In this document: one piece after another, positions 14,408 to 19,591 of the stretch
Numbering within the stretch: position 1 is the stretch's first letter
Layout: every line of letters begins with the position of its first letter
NCBI GenBank assembly: GCA_047605765.1
Contig: JASGFB010000092.1
Span: 1 to 19,591 of the forward strand
Reading direction: 5' to 3'
Origin: JBGVSA01 sp047605765
Lineage (GTDB): Bacteria > Pseudomonadota > Gammaproteobacteria > Burkholderiales > Rhodocyclaceae
DNA length: 19,591 nucleotides
Translations under genes and position numbers: made by a program
The notes under the pieces: generated by a model
What the model was told of the DNA's origin: nothing
The model's database searches: none
What the model saw: the letters and a program-made list of their open reading frames with translations, nothing else

Positions 14408-14427
14408 GGGTGCCGTCCACGGCGCCC
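14408..14427. promoter_or_regulatory. 20-base palindrome, candidate activator (enhancer) site
   Basis: Arms GGGTGCCGT and ACGGCGCCC pair in eight of nine positions around a central CC. The centre lies about 120 bases upstream of the predicted sigma-54 start site, the distance typical of enhancer-binding-protein sites, and about 107 bases upstream of the divergent CBS-domain gene. The bound protein is unknown. Confidence 0.4.
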
Positions 14428-14523
14428 AGGGCCCCTTCCACCCCCAGGCGGGGACACCGATGACGTTCCGGTATGATGGCGGGCGTGGCCCGCCGTGTGC
14501 GGGCGTACCCTATAGGTCCTTCG

Positions 14524-15843
14524 ATGGAAATCCTGCTGCTGATTGGCCTCATCCTGATCAACGGCCTCTTCGCCATGTCCGAAATCGCGCTGGTCACCGC
14601 GCGGCGCGGACGTCTCATGAAACTTGCCGCGGATGGCGACGTCGCCGCGGCCGTCGCCCTCAAGATCGGGCAAGACCCGACCGGCTTTCTGTCCACCATC
14701 CAGATCGGCATCACCTCGATCGGTATCCTCAACGGTATCGTCGGTGAAGCGGCCCTGGCCGAACCGCTGAGCAACTGGCTGCAACAGTACGGCATGGCCG
14801 AGCGCGGCAGCCGCATCGCCGCCACCGCGCTGGTGGTGGTGGTCGTCACCTACGTGTCGATCGTCATCGGCGAACTCGTCCCCAAGCGCCTGGGCCAGAT
14901 CAGCGCCGAATCGGTGGCGCGGCTGGTGGCGCCGCCGATGCAGGTGCTGGCCGCCGTGGCACGCCCGTTCGTGCTGCTGCTGTCGGGCTCCACCAACACC
15001 CTGCTGCGCCTGCTGGGCGTGCGCCAGAACGCCGCCCAGGGCGTCACCGAAGAAGAAATCCACGCCCTCATCGACGAGGGCTCGGAAACCGGCGCCATCG
15101 AACACCATCAGCACGAAATGCTGCGCAACGTGTTCCGCCTCGACGACCGCCAGCTCGGCTCGCTGATGATCCCGCGCTCGGACATGATCGTGATGGACGT
15201 GGCCCAGCCGGTGGAAGAAAACCTGCGTCGCCTGTCCGAATCCGAACACTCGCGTTTTCCGGTCTGCCGTGGCGGGCTGGAAAACCTGCTCGGCGTGATC
15301 CATGCCAAGCAGATCCTGTCGCAGACATTGCGCGGCGAAAAGCCCGATCTGTCGCGCAACCTGTCGCCCTGCGTCTTCGTGCCCGAGACCCTGACCGGCC
15401 TCGAACTGCTGGAGAACTTCCGCGCCAACAACATCCAGATGGCCTTCGTCATCGACGAATACGGCGAGATCGAAGGCCTGGTGACGCTGCAGGATCTGCT
15501 CGAAGCGGTCACCGGCGAATTCACCCCGCGCGACGTGGAAGATGCCTGGGCCCTGCAGCGCGAGGATGGTACCTGGCTGCTCGACGGCCTCATCCCGATC
15601 CCCGAGCTGAAAGACAAGCTCGACCTGAAGAACGTCCCGGAAGAAGAGCGCAATCGCTATCACACGCTGTCGGGCATGCTCATGCTGTTGCTCGGCCGCG
15701 TGCCGCGCACCGGGGACTCGGTCGACTGGGAAGACTGGCGCCTGGAGGTCGTGGACATGGATGCCAAACGCATCGACAAGGTGCTGGCCACCCCGATCGC
15801 CCCGGCGGCATCGGCGCATTCGCTGTTCGACACCGACGCGTAA
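14524..15843 (+). CDS. CorC/HlyC-family CBS-domain membrane protein
   Basis: This 439-residue protein has three parts in order: a DUF21/CNNM membrane domain (about 1-190, with MEILLLIGLILINGLFAMSE and GELVPKRL), a pair of CBS domains (about 205-325, with MIPRSDM and AFVIDEYGEIEGLVTLQDLL) and a C-terminal CorC_HlyC domain (about 345-425, DGLIPIPELKDKL, LEVVDMDAKRIDKV). The family is linked to magnesium, cobalt or sodium efflux, and older names call it hemolysin. I chose the ATG at 14524 because the membrane domain begins there. Seventeen more in-frame codons upstream are basic and look like leader. A TATGAT hexamer lies about 45 bases before the start. A terminator follows. Confidence 0.92.
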   Translation: MEILLLIGLILINGLFAMSEIALVTARRGRLMKLAADGDVAAAVALKIGQDPTGFLSTIQIGITSIGILNGIVGEAALAEPLSNWLQQYGMAERGSRIAATALVVVVVTYVSIVIGELVPKRLGQISAESVARLVAPPMQVLAAVARPFVLLLSGSTNTLLRLLGVRQNAAQGVTEEEIHALIDEGSETGAIEHHQHEMLRNVFRLDDRQLGSLMIPRSDMIVMDVAQPVEENLRRLSESEHSRFPVCRGGLENLLGVIHAKQILSQTLRGEKPDLSRNLSPCVFVPETLTGLELLENFRANNIQMAFVIDEYGEIEGLVTLQDLLEAVTGEFTPRDVEDAWALQREDGTWLLDGLIPIPELKDKLDLKNVPEEERNRYHTLSGMLMLLLGRVPRTGDSVDWEDWRLEVVDMDAKRIDKVLATPIAPAASAHSLFDTDA

Positions 15844-15864
15844 CCCCTGCGCCCGGCACCCTCA

Positions 15865-15906
15865 CGCCCGGCCCGCCTGCAACGGCGCGCCGGGCGTTTT
15901 CGTTTA
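15865..15906 (+). terminator. Rho-independent terminator after the CorC-type gene
   Basis: Arms ACGCCCGGC (15864-15872) and GCCGGGCGT (15889-15897) form a 9-base stem with a 16-base loop, followed by TTTTCGTTT. It lies in the 68-base gap between two convergent genes. Confidence 0.8.
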
Positions 15907-15911
15907 CGTGG

Positions 15912-16706
15912 CTACAGCCAGCGCGCCAACCATGCTTCGAGCTCACTCCAGGCGGCCTGCGCCGAAGGTGCGTGATAGCTCGGACGGTAATCCGCGAAAA
16001 AGGCGTGCCCCGCCCCCGGATAGACCACGATGTGCGACGGCGTGCCGCCGGTCACGAGCAGTTCCTGCATCTGGTGCACGGTGTCGAGTGGAATGCCGCC
16101 GTCCTGCTCGCCATACAGGCCGAGCACCGGCGCCAACAGCCCGATGGCGACATCCACCGGATGACGCGGGCTGAGCGCGTTGGTCGGGCCGACGAGCTTG
16201 CCGTACCACGCCACCGCTGCTTTCAGGCGCGGCTGGCGTGCCGCGTACAACCAGGCGATGCGCCCGCCCCAGCAAAAGCCGGTCAGGCCCACACGCGCGC
16301 CGTCACCGCCCTGTGCCACCGCCCAGTCGATGCAGGCATCCAGATCGTCGAAAACCTGCTGGTCCGGCACTTTGGAGATGATCTTCTCGCGCAGTTCGTC
16401 GATGGTCGGAATGCTGCGCGGGTCGCCCTGGCGGACGTACAGTTCCGGCGCCACCGCCAGGTAACCGAGCTTGGCCAGTCGCCGCGTCACATCGCGGATG
16501 TGCTCGTGCACGCCGAAGATTTCCTGCACCACCAGCACGATGGGGGGCGAGGCCACCCCGTGTGGCGCCGCGAAATACACCGGCACGGCCTGGCCCGCCA
16601 CGGTAACGACGGCGTCGCCGGTGCGCAGACCGTTGTCGTCGGTATGGAGGGTGGTCGCCTGCGGCGGCGTGGCGGCGGCAAAGCCGCCCTGTGGCCCTTG
16701 GCTCAT
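15912..16706 (-). CDS. Dienelactone hydrolase-family alpha/beta hydrolase
   Basis: This 264-residue cytoplasmic hydrolase shows the dienelactone hydrolase catalytic set: Cys145 in GFCWGGR, Asp202 in GEQDGGIP and His234 in PGAGHAFF. The accessory Glu62 of the motif QEIFGVH, which holds the Cys inactive until substrate binds, is also present. Classical members open the lactone ring of dienelactones in chloroaromatic breakdown. Many genomic members have unknown ester substrates, and no aromatic pathway genes lie nearby. I chose ATG at 16706, which has GAGGAA eight bases upstream. The frame extends to 16802, but that part crosses the divergent promoter region. Confidence 0.92.
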   Translation of the reverse strand: MSQGPQGGFAAATPPQATTLHTDDNGLRTGDAVVTVAGQAVPVYFAAPHGVASPPIVLVVQEIFGVHEHIRDVTRRLAKLGYLAVAPELYVRQGDPRSIPTIDELREKIISKVPDQQVFDDLDACIDWAVAQGGDGARVGLTGFCWGGRIAWLYAARQPRLKAAVAWYGKLVGPTNALSPRHPVDVAIGLLAPVLGLYGEQDGGIPLDTVHQMQELLVTGGTPSHIVVYPGAGHAFFADYRPSYHAPSAQAAWSELEAWLARWL

Positions 16707-16756
16707 CGGGGGTTCCTCTCTGTGTGTTGTGGGGGTCTGCAACGCAAGACCCGGAC

Positions 16757-16768
16757 CGCATGCATGCG
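16757..16768. promoter_or_regulatory. Perfect 12-base palindrome in the divergent promoter region
   Basis: CGCATGCATGCG is a perfect palindrome between the hydrolase start (16706, minus) and the MgtC-type start (16878, plus). A TATCAT hexamer on the minus strand lies about 17 bases further upstream. It may be an operator for either gene. Confidence 0.3.
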
Positions 16769-16877
16769 ATACGCGTTCCCCATGATAGACGGCCCGGGTC
16801 ACGGCGCGCAGCGTGCTGGCAAAGGGAACAACGCATCACGCCGTCACTGCGCTGACAGCGGAGAGGGGAACTCACCG

Positions 16878-17564
16878 ATGATCGATCACACCGATATCCT
16901 GCTACGCCTCGCGCTGGCCGCCGTGCTCGGCGCCCTCATCGGGCTGGATCGCGAACGGCTCGCCTGGGCGGCGGGTCTGCGCACGCACATGATGGTCTCG
17001 GTGGGCGCCGCGCTGTTCATGCTGGTGTCGGCCTATGGCTTCGCCGATGCGCTCAACCAGCCGGGGGACGTACGCCTAGATGTGTCGCGCGTGGCCGCGC
17101 AGGTGGCCAGCGGCATCGGTTTTCTGGGCGCCGGCACCATCATGCTGCGGCGGCAGATCATCCACGGCCTGACCACCGCCGCCAGCCTGTGGAGCGTGGC
17201 CGCCGTGGGGCTGGCGGCAGGCGGCGGGATGTACTTTGCCGCCATCGGCGCCACCGCCCTCATGCTGATCATCCTGGTAGTCGTCAAGCCGATCGAATCG
17301 CGCATGCGCGCTGCCCGCCAGACGTGGATCATCACGCTCAACGTCGAGCACACGCATTGCTCGCTGGCAAGCATCAGCGACACCATCAAGCAGGCCGGCC
17401 TCGTACAGGAGACGGTCAACGTCAAGAGCACGCCCGACAGCACCGAGGACGAAGTGCGCATCGGCGTCCGGCATGCGCCCATGGCGGCCATCAATACGGC
17501 GCTACACGCGCTGCGCGCCGGGCACGGCGTGCATCAGGTCACGCTGGACAGCGCCAAGCGCTGA
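16878..17564 (+). CDS. MgtC/SapB-family membrane protein
   Basis: This 228-residue inner-membrane protein has the MgtC signature pieces GALIGLDRERLAWAAGLRTH (19-38), GIGFLGAGTIMLRR and GLTTAASLWSVAAVGLAAG. After the membrane part a soluble C-terminal domain of about 75 residues follows (from about 150), as in the longer MgtC members. MgtC proteins support growth at low magnesium and act on the F-type ATP synthase in pathogens; members in free-living bacteria have unclear roles. The start ATG at 16878 follows GAGAGGGG. A much longer open frame upstream only mirrors the hydrolase gene. It ends two bases before the convergent MFS gene, with no terminator in between. Confidence 0.92.
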   Translation: MIDHTDILLRLALAAVLGALIGLDRERLAWAAGLRTHMMVSVGAALFMLVSAYGFADALNQPGDVRLDVSRVAAQVASGIGFLGAGTIMLRRQIIHGLTTAASLWSVAAVGLAAGGGMYFAAIGATALMLIILVVVKPIESRMRAARQTWIITLNVEHTHCSLASISDTIKQAGLVQETVNVKSTPDSTEDEVRIGVRHAPMAAINTALHALRAGHGVHQVTLDSAKR

Positions 17565-17566
17565 GG

Positions 17567-18739
17567 TCAGCACTCGTCGTGCGGTTCGCGCTCATGGCTG
17601 GCGCGATGTGCCTGCCAGCTTGCCACGCCCATGATGCAGCCGACCATGATGAACACCGGCGCGGCCGAGAACAGCGCCGACATGATGCCGAACAGCCATG
17701 GCCCGCCGAGCCCGGAGATGCCGCCGATCATGGAACGCAGGCCCACGCCCTGGCCGGCTTTTTCCGGCGGCATGCTGTGGTAGATGAGGTTGAGGATGTT
17801 GGGTTGGCCGACCCCGGCCGACAGGCCGTAGATGAAACCCAATGCCGCATGCAGCGGCGCGCTGTGGGCGATCGGCAAGAGCAGGAAGACGCTCGCGGTG
17901 AGCGCACAGGCCATGGTCAACATGCGCCACTCCGGCAGGCGGCGTGACAGCCACGGCAGCGCCATGCGGATCGCCAGCGTGCCACAGGCGAAGGTCGACA
18001 ACACCAGCCCCACCTGCGAGGCCGAATAGCCGCGCTCGTGTCCGAGCACCGGCGCCATGAAACTGAAGCCATCCCACGCCAGCGACAATGACAATGCGAT
18101 GAGATAGATACGCAACAGGCGCGGCGTGGTCGCCACCTCGTGCAGGATCGCCAGCGCACCGGCGTTGTTGCGGCGGCGTACGCCCTCGGGCAGCGCGATG
18201 CGATGCGACAGCAGGCAGCCGGTGCCGACGATGACGGCCAGGGTGACGAACAGCGCGCGGTAACCCGCCAGATCGATCAACAATCCGGCCAGGCTGGGGC
18301 CGACCACGGCCGACACCGACGTGCCGATCTGCAGCCACGCCAGCATGCCAACGCGCTCGGAGCTGTGCTGCACGGGCATGAACGACACCACCACATTGGC
18401 CGCCAGCATGTAGCTCGAAAAACCGAAACCGCCCAGCGCCGCCGACAGTAGCACCGCCGGCAGGCTCGGCCACAGGGCCGGCACGATCAGGCCGGCAGTC
18501 ATCACGATCAGGCTGATGTGCATGACGCGGCGCGGGCCGACCTGATCGACCCAGCGCCCCATGTGGATCGAGGCGAGCGCCGGCAGCAGGCTGTAGAGGC
18601 CATAGGCCAGCCCCGCCATCAGGGTGGAGCCGTCACGCTGGAGCGCGAACAGGGATGCCGAGATGCGCCCGCCGGACATGGTGATATGGGCCATGAGCGA
18701 CATGGCAACGAGCGGAAAAATCGCAGGCAGGCGAAACAT
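17567..18739 (-). CDS. MFS transporter, 12-helix type
   Basis: This 390-residue inner-membrane transporter has motif A as GRWVDQVGPRRVM after the second hydrophobic segment and a second motif-A-like loop RRLPEWRML in the other half. The N-terminus MFRLPAIFPLVAMSLMAHI is a natural membrane start. The frame continues upstream to 19018, but that part crosses the lyase gene. No strong ribosome site precedes 18739. The family resembles broad MFS_1 members, and the substrate is not readable. It lies 115 bases after a polysaccharide lyase gene on the same strand, so uptake of the lyase products is a possibility, not a finding. Confidence 0.88.
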   Translation of the reverse strand: MFRLPAIFPLVAMSLMAHITMSGGRISASLFALQRDGSTLMAGLAYGLYSLLPALASIHMGRWVDQVGPRRVMHISLIVMTAGLIVPALWPSLPAVLLSAALGGFGFSSYMLAANVVVSFMPVQHSSERVGMLAWLQIGTSVSAVVGPSLAGLLIDLAGYRALFVTLAVIVGTGCLLSHRIALPEGVRRRNNAGALAILHEVATTPRLLRIYLIALSLSLAWDGFSFMAPVLGHERGYSASQVGLVLSTFACGTLAIRMALPWLSRRLPEWRMLTMACALTASVFLLLPIAHSAPLHAALGFIYGLSAGVGQPNILNLIYHSMPPEKAGQGVGLRSMIGGISGLGGPWLFGIMSALFSAAPVFIMVGCIMGVASWQAHRASHEREPHDEC

Positions 18740-18854
18740 GAACGGGGTACCGCGGGGAGACAAGGCACGGCCGGAGAGGCCGCCACTTCGCGCCCAGCGA
18801 GAACCGGGCGCGATGACGATACCACAGCCGCACCGAGGCGCGGCGAAATACAGA

Positions 18855-19591
18855 TTATTCGGCGTGATGCGTGTCGAGTGCGTAGATCTTGACCAACGCG
18901 CCCGCCGTCGAGCCGGAAGGCTGGCGGTCCTGCAGATAGTTGCCGGCCTTGAAGTAGTACTTGAGGTCCTTCCAGCCGGCATCCTGGGCGACGAAATCCA
19001 CCGTCTTGCTCTGGCCATTGACGGTCATCGTCAACACGCCATCGACCACCTTGATCTGAGCGTCATACGGCTTGCCCAGTTCGATGTCGTCGAAGACGTA
19101 ATGCGTGTCCTTGCCGCCGGCCGACGAATTCTTGACCAGAAAATCGAGCTTGTTCTTGTAGAACTGCCCCTTGACCAGCGGCGGCGCGTTCTTGCCGTCG
19201 GGCATGACGGCATGGATCTGCATGACGATGGTCTTGCCGCTGGGCGAGACTTCCATCACCGCACCACGCAGGTTCAAAACATGTGTGCCGCGCCAGCCCC
19301 AGTTGACCGCGGCATCGCGCGCATCGAGCATCTCGCGCAATTCGCTGCGCGGATACTTGGTGTTGGCGGTGGTCGAAAAATCCGCCGCCGGGCACCAGAA
19401 CACCAAGGCGCCATCCTTCTTGTCGACGTAGAAGAACTTGTCCTGGTAGCCGGCCAGCAGCTTGTCGGTCGGCACGTCGATGGGGTCGACCGGCAACTGG
19501 AGCTTCCAGCGCGCCAGATCGATACCGCCCTTGGCGGCAGCGGCGGCCGGCGCGGCAGGGGTGGCGGCCGGGGCGGCGGCGCCTTGCGGCC
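18855..19591 (-). CDS. Polysaccharide lyase family 7 (alginate lyase), 5' end outside the window
   Basis: The visible 244 residues begin with an Ala/Pro-rich linker, then IDLARWKLQLPVDP, the usual start of the PL7 domain. The three conserved blocks follow: RSELRE (RSELR at 19335-19349), MQIHAV, and YYFKAGNYLQ near the end. These hold the catalytic Arg, Gln, His and Tyr of the jelly-roll fold, which splits mannuronate/guluronate polymers by beta-elimination. The frame runs open across the window edge; the apparent start at 19496 is a TTG Leu inside the domain and is rejected. A signal peptide or extra domain probably lies upstream. The enzyme is expected to be exported. Alginate is the likely substrate, but other uronate polymers occur in the family. 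Confidence 0.9.
   Translation of the reverse strand, partial: PQGAAAPAATPAAPAAAAAKGGIDLARWKLQLPVDPIDVPTDKLLAGYQDKFFYVDKKDGALVFWCPAADFSTTANTKYPRSELREMLDARDAAVNWGWRGTHVLNLRGAVMEVSPSGKTIVMQIHAVMPDGKNAPPLVKGQFYKNKLDFLVKNSSAGGKDTHYVFDDIELGKPYDAQIKVVDGVLTMTVNGQSKTVDFVAQDAGWKDLKYYFKAGNYLQDRQPSGSTAGALVKIYALDTHHAE

Noticed and set aside
14353..15819. Minus-strand open frame of 488 codons
   Set aside because: It lies antisense to the CorC-type gene, which has clear domains; the composition is typical of an antisense shadow.
15972..17564. A 530-codon frame ending in the MgtC-type protein
   Set aside because: The first 300 codons are antisense to the hydrolase gene; the MgtC-type protein starts at 16878.

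Overview
The window is GC-rich, densely coded DNA. Gene content, codon use and the recognisable protein families point to a betaproteobacterium, most likely of the order Burkholderiales. I cannot fix the genus from sequence alone. There are 18 intact or window-truncated protein genes and one apparent gene remnant. I saw no tRNA, rRNA, CRISPR array or insertion sequence.

Left part (1-5740): two diverged copies of a roughly 190-base intergenic repeat lie about 393 bases apart. Next to them is a minus-strand operon that reads from right to left: a 39-codon remnant that looks like the start of a Gfo/Idh/MocA oxidoreductase, a DUF993 TIM-barrel protein coupled to it by a GTGA overlap, then the permease, NMT1/THI5-type binding protein and ATPase of an ABC importer. 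A 450-base intergenic region with a perfect FNR/ANR-type box separates this operon from a small plus-strand lipoprotein gene that ends in a strong terminator.

Middle part (5740-14270): nine genes, all on the minus strand. From right to left these are a family-5 (peptide/glutathione type) binding protein with a near-ideal sigma-54 promoter, a YafJ/DUG3-like class II glutamine amidotransferase followed by a terminator, a 1-Cys peroxiredoxin with a persulfide dioxygenase-rhodanese fusion, the two membrane permeases of a peptide-type ABC importer, a DHA2-type MFS pump and a small helix-hairpin-helix protein. No ATPase for the peptide-type importer is present. The grouping suggests, but does not prove, a neighbourhood for glutathione, gamma-glutamyl peptide or persulfide metabolism.

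Right part (14270-19591): a CorC/HlyC-type CBS-domain membrane protein with a terminator, a dienelactone hydrolase-family enzyme divergent from an MgtC/SapB-family membrane protein, an MFS transporter convergent with the latter, and the 3' part of a family 7 polysaccharide (alginate) lyase cut by the window edge.

The observations most worth following up are the sigma-54 promoter with an upstream 20-base palindrome at the binding-protein gene, the fossil oxidoreductase start in front of the DUF993-ABC operon, the FNR box, and the redox/peptide-importer neighbourhood.
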